Shown: one piece after another, positions 1-8,132 of the stretch
Layout: each line of letters opens with the position of its first letter
Numbering within the stretch: position 1 is the stretch's first letter
DNA from: Candidatus Dormiibacterota bacterium
GTDB lineage: Bacteria > Chloroflexota > Dormibacteria > Aeolococcales > Aeolococcaceae
Length of the DNA stretch: 33,058 bases
Assembly (NCBI GenBank): GCA_003132525.1
Contig: PKXZ01000090.1
Span: 2,118 to 35,175, forward strand
Direction: 5' to 3'
Notes under the pieces: model-generated
What the model was told of the DNA's origin: nothing
Seen by the model: the letters and a program-made list of their open reading frames with translations, nothing else
Database searches by the model: none
Program-made: the position numbers and the translations under genes

Positions 1-201
1 GCGCAATTGGGCATGCCCGCCGCGGCGGCGAGCCTCGGTTTGAGCACGGGTCTGCTCAGCCCCGCCGTCGCGGCCGCGCTGGTCGCCGGGGGATGCCTGA
101 CGCTCATCCCGGCAACCATCGGGTCGCTGCTGCTCGCGCGGGGTGCAGCCGCGGCGCCCGCCGCAAAACCGGCAGGGAGCGCACCCGCGACCTCAACCTG
201 A
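1..201 (+). CDS. Cation/proton antiporter, C-terminal end (partial)
   Basis: The reading frame is open from the first base of the window and ends in TGA at 199-201, so only about the last 66 residues are visible. The segment with GLSTGLLSPAVAAALVAGG resembles the last membrane helices of CPA2/Kef-type sodium or potassium/proton antiporters, where a motif like GLISPATAAALVGAGLLS is common. An Ala/Pro-rich cytoplasmic tail follows. The role would be monovalent cation/proton exchange at the inner membrane. The permease behind it starts 13 bases downstream on the same strand, so the two may be co-transcribed. Family assignment rests on one short stretch and the core of the protein is outside the window, so ion specificity cannot be judged. 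Confidence 0.6.
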   Translation, partial: AQLGMPAAAASLGLSTGLLSPAVAAALVAGGCLTLIPATIGSLLLARGAAAAPAAKPAGSAPATST

Positions 202-214
202 GAGATTAGGAGCG

Positions 215-1210
215 GTGTTCCGGTATCTCGTGAGCCGCGTCCTGCAGGCCGTGGTGGTCGTGATCGGCGTCGCGACCGTGGTGTTCTTTCTCGAGCGGCT
301 CATGCCCGGCGACCCGGGCAGGCTCATGCTGGGGCCGCGCCTCGGCCCTGTTCAATGGGCGATCTACGACCATCAGAACGGGTTCGACAAGCCGCTCCCG
401 GTCCAGTACTTCGACTTCCTCGCGAATCTGCTCCACGGGAAGATCGCCTTCACGCCACCCGGGTTTGCAGATTCGATCGACCCGATCGAAGGTGTGCAGG
501 TCGACCTCGACCTTGCAACTCTCGTGCAGGGGCCGATGATCAACTCGCTGATCCTCACCGGGTTCTCGACGCTGCTCGTGGTCGCGATCACCGTGCCGAT
601 CGCCCTGTACGAGGCGGCACGCCGGCGGCGCCGCGGCGCGCACCTGGCGAACATCGCGTCGATGACCCTCTATTCGATCCCGCCATTCCTGCTGGGCACG
701 CTCCTGATCCTGGCGCTCGCCACCGACCTCGACTGGCTCAATCTGAATGCCCCGGACTGGAGCAACGGTGAGGTGCTCGCCGATCCCTCAGCCCTGATCC
801 TCCCGGTCCTCACGCTCGCCATTGGGACCGTCGCCCTATTCAGCCGATACCTGCGTGCGGCGACGATGGAGGAGCTCACAAAGGAGTACATCACCACCGC
901 GAGGGCCAAAGGAGCGTCACGCTCGCGGGTGAGCCTTCGTCATGCATTGCCAAATGCTTCGCTGCCAATCATCACGCTTCTGGGGACGCGCCTTCCTCAG
1001 ATCTTCGGAGCCCAGCTCGTCGTGGAGGTGCTCTTCGGTTATCCGGGGTTGGGAACCACACTCTGGAGCGCAGCGAACAACCACGACTTCTACACGATGC
1101 TGGGCGTGATCCTCATCGGTGGCGTTCTCACCACGCTCGGTTCACTGATCGCCGACATCGTCTATGCCGCGGTCGACCCCCGAATCCGCTACGTGAAAGT
1201 GCGGACGTGA
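215..1210 (+). CDS. ABC transporter permease, DppB/OppB type
   Basis: A 331-residue inner-membrane permease of the peptide/nickel ABC importer family. It has an N-terminal helix, the early PGDP motif typical of DppB-type subunits, a periplasmic domain, and then a BPD_transp_1 domain with five further helices. The EAA loop that contacts the ATPase is clear in the C-terminal third (EYITTARAKGASRSRV followed by HALPNASLP). The GTG at 215 is chosen because the protein then begins VFRYLVSRVLQ, as homologues do, and AGGAG lies just before it at 208-212, although only 2 bases away. The frame is open further upstream to 143. No DppC partner, ATPase or binding protein follows: the next genes lie on the other strand. 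The substrate is therefore unknown. Confidence 0.88.
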   Translation: MFRYLVSRVLQAVVVVIGVATVVFFLERLMPGDPGRLMLGPRLGPVQWAIYDHQNGFDKPLPVQYFDFLANLLHGKIAFTPPGFADSIDPIEGVQVDLDLATLVQGPMINSLILTGFSTLLVVAITVPIALYEAARRRRRGAHLANIASMTLYSIPPFLLGTLLILALATDLDWLNLNAPDWSNGEVLADPSALILPVLTLAIGTVALFSRYLRAATMEELTKEYITTARAKGASRSRVSLRHALPNASLPIITLLGTRLPQIFGAQLVVEVLFGYPGLGTTLWSAANNHDFYTMLGVILIGGVLTTLGSLIADIVYAAVDPRIRYVKVRT

Positions 1211-1219
1211 TCAGCGGCG

Positions 1220-1366
1220 CTACGTGCCCTCGCGTGAACGCCGGCCCGCTTCGTCGGCGCGATCGCGGTCGAGCTTCTCACTCTCGTCCTTGCGCCGCCG
1301 GTCATCTGCCTGACCCTGCTCCTTGGTGGCTTCGTCTTCCGGCTTGGGATCCTGCTGTTGATTCAT
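1220..1366 (-). CDS. Small highly charged protein, unknown function
   Basis: A 48-residue frame from ATG at 1366 to TAG at 1220. The product begins MNQQQDPKPEDEATKEQGQ and is almost entirely charged or polar (Asp, Glu, Lys, Arg, Gln), with no hydrophobic core, Cys or membrane segment. It would be soluble and probably disordered. There is no Shine-Dalgarno sequence, but a TATGCT box (plus-strand 1376-1381) lies 9 bases before the start, consistent with a very short leader. It sits between the permease and the helicase gene, 85 bases downstream of the helicase stop codon. I do not recognise a family. Composition and the -10 box are the only support, so it could be a chance frame. Confidence 0.42.
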   Translation of the reverse strand: MNQQQDPKPEDEATKEQGQADDRRRKDESEKLDRDRADEAGRRSREGT

Positions 1367-1451
1367 CGTTCGATCAGCATAGGCCGGTTCCAATCCTCGT
1401 GGTGGCACGGCGGCCCGCACGATCGTCGAGAAGCCGGATACCCGCCTACCC

Positions 1452-3518
1452 CTAGTCCCACAGCCCTTCGAGCGCGACTCCGACCCGCTCGCCCGCATCA
1501 ACCGGCGGCATCGACTCCACCGAATCGGGGCGGCGGTTGCGCTCCGCCACCTCCTCGAGTCGCGAGCGCACCCGCTCGGACAGAAAGCGCGACGGCTGTG
1601 CCCAACCATGCCGATCGTCGCGCCCGTTCGGGTGGTGGTGATAGCGCTCCGGCATGTAGAGGTGGAGCGCATGACGGGCTCTGGTCAACGCAACGTAGAA
1701 GACGCGACGTTCCTCCTCGAGCCCGGCGGGCGTGCTGAGTGCCATGTCCGAGGGGATGTTGCCGTCGGTCACGTGGAGCAGATGGACGACATCCCACTCC
1801 AGGCCCTTGGCGGAATGCACTGTTGAGATGACGAGCCAATCCTCGTCGATCACCGGCGGAGCCGCGAGAGTCCCCGTCGACCGAGGCGGTTCGAGGACGT
1901 GGTCGGCAGCAACGTCGGAGAGGCGCGCGACCTTGGTGGTCGCGGCCACCAGCGTGTCCAGGTCGGTCAGCCGCGCCGAAACATCCGGGTACGTCGCTTC
2001 GATCAGTGGAGCAACCGCGACGCGGAGCCGCTCAGCATGAGTCGGAACCGGCTCCGCGTGCCGCGCGCCAAGCGCCTCCACAAGCGCGTTTGCGCCATCG
2101 CGCGCGGCGCCCGGCAGGTGCTCGGATGCCTTCGGCCACGAGCCGAGGATGTCAGCGTCATGAGGGAGATCCTTCGAGCTGAGTAGCCCGAGCGCCTCCA
2201 CCACGCGATGCGCGGTGGCCGGCCCAACACCGACGAGCATTTGCAGAAGCCGGAACCAGGCGACGACATCGCCCGGGTTGTCCGCGAGACGAAACGCAGC
2301 GAGCATGTCTTTGACGTGCGCCGCTTCGACGAATCGCAGGCCGCCGTACTTGACGTAGGGAATGCGTCGCACGCTCAACTCCAGCTCGAGGAGCGCGGAG
2401 TGATGAGCGGCTCTGACCAGCACCGCCTGTTCGTGCAATGCGATGCCGGCTTCGCGGTGCGCCAGGATGCGATCGCACACCGCGTCGGTCTGCGCGTCCT
2501 CGTCCGCACACCGCACCAGCTGCGGCGCGACTCCTGGCGCTACGCGCGCGGCCTGGAGCACCGCGGAGAAACCGACGGTGGCGTCGTAGCCGACGGCGTT
2601 GGCCACGTCGAGGATCTGCTGGCTCGAGCGGTAGTTCGTTTCGAGGATCACCGTAGTCGATCCTGGAAACACGCGGTCGAACTCGAGGATGTGCCGTGGC
2701 TCTGCGGCGCGGAACGAGTACAGCGCCTGCGCGTCGTCGCCGACCACCGTGATGCGTGAGTCCGCTCCACGCAGGCCGGTCAGGATGTCGACCTGGAGCT
2801 CATTGACGTCCTGGTACTCGTCGACGAGCACGTGGTCGACGGCGCCCGCGAGACGCGGACCGAGGCGATCGTCCTGGACCGCTGCGCGCCAGAAGAGCAG
2901 AAGGTCATCCAGGTCGACGAGCCCGGCGGAGCGCTTCCGCCGCACGTACCCTCGGCAGATCTCGCCGATGGCATCGACGCAGTCCTCCGCCCAGGGCGCT
3001 ATCTCCGGCACGACGGACGAAAGTGGCCGCCCCGTATTGACCGCGGCCGAGTACACGTCAACAAGCAGGTTCTTGCGCGGGAAGCGACGGCGGGTTGACG
3101 TGGCGTGACCCTGCTCGTCGCGGACCATGTCGATGACGTCCGCGGCGTCGGCCGAATCGAGGACCGAGAAACCCTCCGGAATCCCGAGCGTGGTCGCGTA
3201 TCTCCGCAGCGTCCGATGTGCGATCGCATGAAAGGTGCCACCGGTGACCCTGCCTGCCGGTGAGCCCGAGCGCAGATCGAGCCCGGCGGTCGTCATCAGC
3301 GCTGCCGTGCGGGCGAGCATTTGCCGGGCCGCGCGCCGCGTGAACGTGAGCAACAGCAGCCGCTCCGGCACTGCGCCATTTGCCAGCAGCCACGCGACCC
3401 GGGCCGAAAGCGTGGTTGTCTTCCCCGTGCCGGCGCCCGCAAGAATCCTCAGGGGACCGCCCGTATGGGTCGCGGCAAGGCGCTGAGCCTCGGTCAGGTC
3501 ATCCAGCCAGGCGAACAT
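1452..3518 (-). CDS. UvrD/Rep-like superfamily 1 ATP-dependent DNA helicase
   Basis: A 688-residue cytoplasmic helicase for DNA repair or recombination. Superfamily 1A motifs appear in order: the Q motif region (LTEAQRLAA, residues 8-16), Walker A (AGAGTGKTT, residues 27-35), motif Ia with TFTRRAARQM, Walker B/motif II as VDEYQDVNELQ, motif III with VGDDAQALYSFRAA, motif IV with TNYRSSQQIL, motif V as STVHSAKGLEWD and motif VI as FYVALTRARHAL. Length and order fit UvrD/PcrA-type enzymes. There is no AddB/RecB nuclease motif and no Cys cluster at the C-terminus. The start ATG at 3518 lacks a Shine-Dalgarno sequence but has TATCAT 7 bases upstream, which suggests a leaderless transcript. The gene appears to stand alone. 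Whether it is UvrD, PcrA or a paralogue cannot be told from sequence alone. Confidence 0.93.
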   Translation of the reverse strand: MFAWLDDLTEAQRLAATHTGGPLRILAGAGTGKTTTLSARVAWLLANGAVPERLLLLTFTRRAARQMLARTAALMTTAGLDLRSGSPAGRVTGGTFHAIAHRTLRRYATTLGIPEGFSVLDSADAADVIDMVRDEQGHATSTRRRFPRKNLLVDVYSAAVNTGRPLSSVVPEIAPWAEDCVDAIGEICRGYVRRKRSAGLVDLDDLLLFWRAAVQDDRLGPRLAGAVDHVLVDEYQDVNELQVDILTGLRGADSRITVVGDDAQALYSFRAAEPRHILEFDRVFPGSTTVILETNYRSSQQILDVANAVGYDATVGFSAVLQAARVAPGVAPQLVRCADEDAQTDAVCDRILAHREAGIALHEQAVLVRAAHHSALLELELSVRRIPYVKYGGLRFVEAAHVKDMLAAFRLADNPGDVVAWFRLLQMLVGVGPATAHRVVEALGLLSSKDLPHDADILGSWPKASEHLPGAARDGANALVEALGARHAEPVPTHAERLRVAVAPLIEATYPDVSARLTDLDTLVAATTKVARLSDVAADHVLEPPRSTGTLAAPPVIDEDWLVISTVHSAKGLEWDVVHLLHVTDGNIPSDMALSTPAGLEEERRVFYVALTRARHALHLYMPERYHHHPNGRDDRHGWAQPSRFLSERVRSRLEEVAERNRRPDSVESMPPVDAGERVGVALEGLWD

Positions 3519-3525
3519 TCGTTCG

Positions 3526-3531
3526 ATGATA
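3526..3531 (-). promoter_or_regulatory. -10 box of the helicase gene (leaderless start)
   Basis: On the minus strand the hexamer TATCAT is followed by 7 bases (CGAACGA) and then the helicase ATG at 3518. This spacing would place transcription initiation at or within a base or two of the start codon. No convincing -35 box was found at 16-18 bases, and there is no ribosome binding site. Confidence 0.5.
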
Positions 3532-3599
3532 CTGCCCGAGCCGTTGCCATGCGTATCAACCCGAGACGACCTGCGGACAACCTCCCGCGGGGATCCGGC

Positions 3600-4874
3600 T
3601 CAGACGCCTGCGAATACCCGGTAGCGCATTCTGCGGTCGACCGCAGCAGCTCGCGCGATGCGCCGCGCGTGAATGGGGCCGATACGAATCGGGCCGCTGA
3701 GCGGTGCCGCCATGCCGCAGAAGTAAAGGCGTGGGGCACGTGGATGGTCGGGAGTACCCGCATGATGGATGGGCACACCGTCATCGCCGAGCACATTCAG
3801 ATGACCGACCAATGCTTCGAGCCCTCTGCGATAGCCGGTTGCGCAGAGCACCGAATCCGGACGAAGGCGAGCGCCGTCGATGAGCACGACCTCATCGCGG
3901 TCGAAACGTGCCACAGGGCGGACGATGGACGCGACGCCGCTCTTGAGCGATGCGACGAACCCGTCGTCAATCGCAAAGTTGCGGCCGCGCTCTCGATGAC
4001 TGGCGTACGCGCCGGTCGGTGCTCGCGGGATGCCGTACCGGCTCAGGTTGCCAAAGGCCAGGCGCTGCGCGGCGCGAAACAATGCGTCGGCCAGCTTCTC
4101 CGGCACGTGATCCGCGAAGTACACGAGCAACGGTTGCCCGGGGAGGCCGAGGATATCGCGATTCGTGATGTTCGGTGGCGTTCGCATCGACATCGTCACG
4201 CGTGCGCCCGCCCGGACCAGATGGCCGGCAATGTCGAACCCCGAGTTACCGGCACCCACGACCAGAACGTGACGTCCGCGATAGGCGGTGGCGGTGGCGA
4301 ACTCTGACGAGTGAACCAGCTCCTTCCTAAATGAGGCGGCGCCAGGCCAGGACGGCATCACCGGTATCGCGTCCCACCCGGTGGCGATCACCAGATAGCG
4401 GCAGAGCATCGACCCGCTCGACGTCTCGAGCCGCCAGAAGCCATTGTCTGGAAGGACTTCGAGTACCTCGGTTCGGCAACGGACGGCGATTCCATGCTTG
4501 CGCGCGAACCCCTCCAGATATGCGACCACGTCGTCTCGAGCCGGATAGCGTCCGTATCTGGGCGGCATCCCTGCGCCCTGCAGCTTCGACATCCGGCGCC
4601 ACGAGTTGAGCCGCAGCTCGGCATAACGAGCACGCCAGCTCGCGCCGACGCTCTCTTCCTTCTCGATGACCACGGTCTCGAATCCGCGCCCCCCAAGCTC
4701 GACGGCCGCGGCGAGCCCCGCCGAGCCCGCACCGACGACGATCGCCTGGTGGCGTTCGACCGGTCGAGGCTCGGTCGCACCGAGTGCAGACGCGCGATGG
4801 CTCAGGAAGTGCCGAGCAGGCCGGCTCGGGCGCACGGATGCCGCGGCTTCGACGGTCACAAATGTTCGGGTCAT
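3600..4874 (-). CDS. Flavin-containing monooxygenase (CzcO/FMO type)
   Basis: A 424-residue FAD- and NADPH-dependent monooxygenase. The FAD-binding Rossmann motif is GAGSAG at about residues 48-53, followed by the acidic IEKEE strand end. The FMO-identifying region is FRKELVHSSEF, matching FxGxxxHxxxF/Y in layout although the glycine position differs. The NADPH motif is GAGNSG, and the late ATGY motif is CATGYRRGLEAL. Such enzymes oxidise nitrogen or sulfur atoms or carry out Baeyer-Villiger reactions; the substrate here is unknown. The ATG at 4874 is preferred because a TATGCT box sits 7 bases upstream; an in-frame ATG at 4886 is the alternative. The open frame continues far upstream across the DUF1345 gene in another phase, which is not coding. 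It follows the DUF1345 gene on the same strand after about 110 bases. Confidence 0.9.
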   Translation of the reverse strand: MTRTFVTVEAAASVRPSRPARHFLSHRASALGATEPRPVERHQAIVVGAGSAGLAAAVELGGRGFETVVIEKEESVGASWRARYAELRLNSWRRMSKLQGAGMPPRYGRYPARDDVVAYLEGFARKHGIAVRCRTEVLEVLPDNGFWRLETSSGSMLCRYLVIATGWDAIPVMPSWPGAASFRKELVHSSEFATATAYRGRHVLVVGAGNSGFDIAGHLVRAGARVTMSMRTPPNITNRDILGLPGQPLLVYFADHVPEKLADALFRAAQRLAFGNLSRYGIPRAPTGAYASHRERGRNFAIDDGFVASLKSGVASIVRPVARFDRDEVVLIDGARLRPDSVLCATGYRRGLEALVGHLNVLGDDGVPIHHAGTPDHPRAPRLYFCGMAAPLSGPIRIGPIHARRIARAAAVDRRMRYRVFAGV

Positions 4875-4881
4875 CCGCGGC

Positions 4882-4911
4882 AGCATATCGGCGCGTCGTC
4901 CGGGGCGTCGA
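4882..4911 (-). promoter_or_regulatory. Promoter of the flavin monooxygenase gene
   Basis: On the minus strand a -35-like TCGACG (plus-strand 4906-4911) is followed by an 18-base spacer and a -10 TATGCT (4882-4887). Seven bases then separate it from the ATG at 4874. The -10 matches consensus well and the -35 in four of six positions. No ribosome binding site precedes the ATG, so the transcript may be leaderless. Confidence 0.45.
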
Positions 4912-4987
4912 TGGCGCCAGCACCGAGCCTTCGCAGGTAGCAGCACCCCCGTTCGAAACCGCCGGACAACGATCGAGGCCGATCCGC

Positions 4988-5611
4988 CTACTTGGTCAGC
5001 AGGGTCGCAATGACGTTGATGGTCGTCGCGATGACCACCACCCCGAACACGTACGACAGCAGCGCGTGACGGATCGCGGTCATGCGTATGGATTTGGCAT
5101 TGAGATCGGTGTCGGAGACCTGGAAGGTCATCCCGATCGTCAGCGCGACGTAGAGGAAATCCTTGAAGTCGGGAGGCGCGTCGGCATGGAAGTCGATGCC
5201 CCACTCGTGCGCGTAGTAGAGGCGGGCATAACGCAACATGAACACCACATGAACTGAGGCCCAGGACAGCACGACGCTGACCACCACCAGCGTGGTGATG
5301 ACTGACTTGATGCCGCCATGCGCCGAGCCCGCGGCGATCAACGCCAGTGCGACGCTCACCAAACTCCCCAGGTTTGCCCCCACGAGGATCGCCTCCGCCG
5401 CGGTACGGGAGTCGTCTTCGCGCACCGCGTCCTGCCGTGTTGCCGCAGCGTCCTTGCCACGAATGGAGAGATACACCGTCGTGATGAAGACCGCCGAAGT
5501 GACGTCCCAGCCGACCAGGAGCGCGACCTGCCACTCGGTGAAGATGAGCGCGACCACGAAACCCACAATCCCGAGGGACATGCACAGCGCCAGGCGGCTC
5601 CGAGCCTTCAT
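4988..5611 (-). CDS. DUF1345 family membrane protein
   Basis: A 207-residue integral membrane protein. It has paired helices at the N-terminus (residues about 8-30 and 32-50), a polar cytoplasmic loop, further helices, and a conserved block near residues 145-170 where DFLYVALTIGMTFQVSDTD is seen. This block is the hallmark of the DUF1345 family as I know it. The last helix is followed by a very short tail ending in TLLTK. The biochemical role of DUF1345 proteins is not established. The ATG at 5611 is the only reasonable methionine before the first helix; no strong ribosome binding site is seen. The small plasmid-stabilisation-like gene lies 62 bases upstream on the same strand and may share its transcript. 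Confidence 0.88.
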   Translation of the reverse strand: MKARSRLALCMSLGIVGFVVALIFTEWQVALLVGWDVTSAVFITTVYLSIRGKDAAATRQDAVREDDSRTAAEAILVGANLGSLVSVALALIAAGSAHGGIKSVITTLVVVSVVLSWASVHVVFMLRYARLYYAHEWGIDFHADAPPDFKDFLYVALTIGMTFQVSDTDLNAKSIRMTAIRHALLSYVFGVVVIATTINVIATLLTK

Positions 5612-5673
5612 CGCGCCCGAGTGTCGCACGCGCTCGGCGCGACTGACCGCCGTTGAGAACGACGATCGCGACG

Positions 5674-6000
5674 TCAGCGGTCGAGCGCTCGCTCCAACTG
5701 CTCCTTGCTCATCTTGGAGCGACCCTTGATGTTGCGATCGGATGCCTCGTTGCGAAGCTGCGCATAGGTCCGTCCGCCCGGGCCACTGTGGGACCGCAAC
5801 CCGCCGCGCCGGCCGGACGAGATGTCCTCGATGGATGTCCGGCTGGCCTCCTTCGACTCGCCGGCCCGCGCACGCTCCTTGTTCACCGTGCGGGCGGCGA
5901 TCTCCTCGGCGGTGTCCTCGTCGGAGCCGCGCGATTCCAGGCCCTCTTTGATGTGCTCGTACTGCCGCTCGCGCTTCGGCGACCACGCTTTTACGGGCAT
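5674..6000 (-). CDS. Small basic protein annotated in relatives as plasmid stabilisation protein
   Basis: A 108-residue soluble, strongly charged protein beginning MPVKAWSPKRERQYEHIKEG. It has a central conserved segment containing TAEEIAARTVNKERARAGE, a Gly-rich stretch (SSGRRGGLRSHSGPGGRTY) and a C-terminal helix-extended-loop-helix like the Rho termination factor N-terminal fold (EASDRNIKGRSKMSKEQL). Homologues are common on chromosomes of Actinomycetota and related phyla and are often labelled plasmid stabilisation proteins, but no toxin-antitoxin partner is visible here, so that name should not be taken as function. A nucleic-acid-binding role is a guess from the C-terminal fold. The start ATG at 6000 is firm: AGGAGAG sits 7 bases upstream on the minus strand. 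Confidence 0.85.
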   Translation of the reverse strand: MPVKAWSPKRERQYEHIKEGLESRGSDEDTAEEIAARTVNKERARAGESKEASRTSIEDISSGRRGGLRSHSGPGGRTYAQLRNEASDRNIKGRSKMSKEQLERALDR

Positions 6001-6018
6001 TGGTAACTCTCCTAGCTA

Positions 6019-6047
6019 CTCACACTTCGTGATACTCAGCCTATCAT
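6019..6047 (+). promoter_or_regulatory. Probable promoter of the Rieske-peroxidase operon
   Basis: CTCACA at 6019-6024 (four of six matches to TTGACA) is followed by a 17-base spacer and TATCAT at 6042-6047. Transcription would begin near 6054, giving a leader of about 48 bases before the GTG at 6102. It lies in the 101-base gap shared with the divergent small gene that starts at 6000. Confidence 0.4.
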
Positions 6048-6101
6048 GCTGGGATCCGGTCGTCGAGCCACCACCGCGGCACGTACACGGAAGGTAGGCT
6101 T

Positions 6102-7025
6102 GTGCGACTGCGACAACAGAACCGCTGCCAAGCGGCATTTCGAGTGCCAACGAAAACGATGAAACAACCGGAGGCCTCCCAGCCCCCATACGCTCGGATC
6201 ATCGCGTCGATCGAGGATCTTCCAGGTCTCGAGAACCTGAGCGACTGGCTCGTCAAAGCGCTCGCCCCGGTCACGAAACGGCAGAAGCTCATGGACCTGC
6301 TCCACGGTCGTCTGTTCGGTCACTCGCTGCATCCACCGCTGAGCGATCTGCCGCTCGGGATGTGGGGCAGCGTGCCGGTGCTCGACCTGATTGGCGATCG
6401 GCGCGGCGCGACCGCGCTCACCGCGGCGGGGTGCCTCGCGGCGGGCGCGACCGCAGCGACGGGCGCCGCTGACTGGTCGGTCACTTACGGCCGCGACCGG
6501 CGCCTCGCGCTGGTGCACGGCCTCGCGAATACGGCGGCGCTGGGGTTCCAGCTCACTTCGTTGAGCGCGCGCCTCCGCGGGCAGACCGCACGCGGGCGCC
6601 TGCTCTCGCTGGCCGGCCTCACGGTGGGGGCGGCTGCGGCCTATCTCGGCGGCGACCTGATTCTCGACAGGGCGATGACCGTCAACCACACCGCGTTCAT
6701 CGCGGGTCCCGGCGAGTGGACCGATGTGGCCGGAGACACGGACGTGACCGAGGGGACGCTGATGGCGGTGGACGTCGACGACCGCAAGGTGGTGCTCACG
6801 CGCGTCGCCGGCAAGGTGTGCGCGCTCGAGAACACGTGCACGCACGCCGGCGGGCCGCTCAATGAAGGAACTGTCGAGGACGGCGTGGTTGTCTGCCCGT
6901 GGCACGGCTCGCGCTTCCGGCTGAGCGACGGCGCCGTGCTCGGAGGCCCCGCGACCTTTCCGGAGCCGCAGCTGCAGACTCGCAAGATCCGCGGACGCAT
7001 CCAGGTTCGGGGTCGCGAAGGCTGA
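6102..7025 (+). CDS. DUF2231-Rieske [2Fe-2S] membrane protein
   Basis: A two-part protein. The N-terminal part (roughly residues 60-190) is a DUF2231-type membrane domain with the typical FGHSLHPPLSDLPLGMW entry and four hydrophobic helices. The C-terminal part (about residues 205-307) is a Rieske ferredoxin domain with both cluster motifs, CTHAGGPL and CPWHGSRF, which supply the two Cys and two His ligands of a [2Fe-2S] cluster. The expected role is electron transfer at the membrane; the partner is unknown. GTG at 6102 is taken as start because GGAAGG lies 7 bases before it. ATG at 6159 is an alternative giving 288 residues and removing an odd Arg/Gln-rich leader peptide. The peroxidase gene begins 9 bases after the stop, so the two form an operon. 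Confidence 0.88.
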   Translation: MRLRQQNRCQAAFRVPTKTMKQPEASQPPYARIIASIEDLPGLENLSDWLVKALAPVTKRQKLMDLLHGRLFGHSLHPPLSDLPLGMWGSVPVLDLIGDRRGATALTAAGCLAAGATAATGAADWSVTYGRDRRLALVHGLANTAALGFQLTSLSARLRGQTARGRLLSLAGLTVGAAAAYLGGDLILDRAMTVNHTAFIAGPGEWTDVAGDTDVTEGTLMAVDVDDRKVVLTRVAGKVCALENTCTHAGGPLNEGTVEDGVVVCPWHGSRFRLSDGAVLGGPATFPEPQLQTRKIRGRIQVRGREG

Positions 7026-7034
7026 GAGGAAGCC

Positions 7035-8000
7035 TTGCCTGGCTCTCCCGACCCCGAGATGGGCGCCGCCGCGCAACCGGTCCTCAGCCCGCTCACGGGC
7101 GCAGCGATCTTCATGGTGGTGACCATCGATCCGGGTGGCGAAGCAGCGGTGCGCGACCTTCTGAGCGATTGCGCGGGACTGCAACGAGCGGTCGGCTTCC
7201 GGCTTCCTGACGGTCAGCTCACCTGCGTCGCCGGGGTGGGATCCGCCGTTTGGGACCGGCTATTCCGCGGACCCCGTCCGTCAGAGCTGCATCCGTTCCC
7301 CGCGATAGTGGGGAACAAGCACCACGCCGTGTCCACGCCGGGCGACCTGCTCTTTCATGTGCGGGCCACGGAGATGGATCTCTGTTTCGAGCTCGCGGGC
7401 CAGATCATGGAGCGACTGCGCGGCCACGCCACCGTCGTCGACGAGGTGCATGGATTCAAGTACTTCGATGAGCGCGACCTGCTCGGTTTCGTCGACGGGA
7501 CCGAGAACCCGACCGGTCGCACCGCCTACAACGCGGTGATCATCGGCGACGCCGATGCCGCGTTCGCCGGCGGGAGCTATGTCATCGTGCAGAAATACGT
7601 GCACGATCTCGACGCGTGGAACGCGCTGCCCGTCGAGGAACAGGAGCGTGCGATCGGGCGCACCAAGCTGGCCGACATCGAGATGCCGGACGACGTCAAG
7701 CCGAGAAACTCGCACCTGGCGCTCAACGTGATCACCGGCCCGGACGGCGCGGAACTCAAGATCCTGCGCGACAACATGCCGTTCGGCAATCTCGGGCGCC
7801 GCGAGTTCGGCACGTACTACATCGCCTACGCGAAAACCCCGCAGATAACCGAGCGAATGCTCACCAACATGTTCATCGGCGACCCGCCGGGCAACTACGA
7901 TCGAATTCTCGACTTCTCGACAGCCGTGACTGGAACGCTCTTCTTCGTGCCATCGCAGGATTTCCTCGACGATCCCCCTGATCCGCCAGGCGAATCCTGA
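7035..8000 (+). CDS. Dyp-type haem peroxidase (YfeX-like)
   Basis: A 321-residue haem peroxidase of the dye-decolorising family. The signature GFVDGTENP includes the catalytic Asp at about residue 154 (GxxDG motif). The proximal haem ligand is probably His 227 in NSHLALN, and the distal Arg is about residue 245 in ILRDNMPFG. No signal peptide is present, so the protein should be cytoplasmic or encapsulated; I see no C-terminal encapsulin-targeting motif I could vouch for, and no encapsulin gene is in the window. The TTG at 7035 is chosen because GAGAGGA, overlapping the stop codon of the upstream gene, lies 4 bases before it. ATG at 7059 is the alternative. The tight spacing behind the Rieske gene suggests co-expression, perhaps with the Rieske domain feeding or drawing electrons. 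Confidence 0.93.
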   Translation: MPGSPDPEMGAAAQPVLSPLTGAAIFMVVTIDPGGEAAVRDLLSDCAGLQRAVGFRLPDGQLTCVAGVGSAVWDRLFRGPRPSELHPFPAIVGNKHHAVSTPGDLLFHVRATEMDLCFELAGQIMERLRGHATVVDEVHGFKYFDERDLLGFVDGTENPTGRTAYNAVIIGDADAAFAGGSYVIVQKYVHDLDAWNALPVEEQERAIGRTKLADIEMPDDVKPRNSHLALNVITGPDGAELKILRDNMPFGNLGRREFGTYYIAYAKTPQITERMLTNMFIGDPPGNYDRILDFSTAVTGTLFFVPSQDFLDDPPDPPGES

Positions 8001-8089
8001 CGCTCGGCGCCGCCCCCGTCTCTGATTCCCCAATCTGCAATCGAGCCGGAACGACGGCGAACGCCGAGCCCACCCTGCTGCCACCCTCA

Positions 8090-8115
8090 CCGCAGGGGAT
8101 GTTTCTCTCCGCAGG
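8090..8115. repeat. Direct repeat CCGCAGG x2 upstream of the kinase promoter
   Basis: CCGCAGG occurs at 8090-8096 and 8109-8115, 19 bases apart from start to start, or nearly two helical turns. The repeats lie 18 bases upstream of the presumed -35 box of the kinase gene. Such an arrangement could be an activator or response-regulator site, but two 7-base matches in GC-rich DNA may be chance. The rest of the 170-base gap (8001-8169) shows nothing else beyond the promoter. Confidence 0.25.
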
Positions 8116-8132
8116 AACGGGGGCAAACGCCC

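Noticed and set aside
3321-4307. Plus-strand open frame across the helicase start and monooxygenase end
   Set aside because: It overlaps two conserved minus-strand genes and shows no domain.
4875-5585. Long upstream extension of the monooxygenase reading frame
   Set aside because: It runs through the DUF1345 gene in another phase and gives Arg/His/Gly-rich low-complexity protein; the FAD motif region starts normally from 4874.
6036-7184. A 382-codon minus-strand open frame opposite the Rieske gene
   Set aside because: Composition is His/Arg/Glu-rich as in antisense shadows, and the plus strand has both Rieske cluster motifs.
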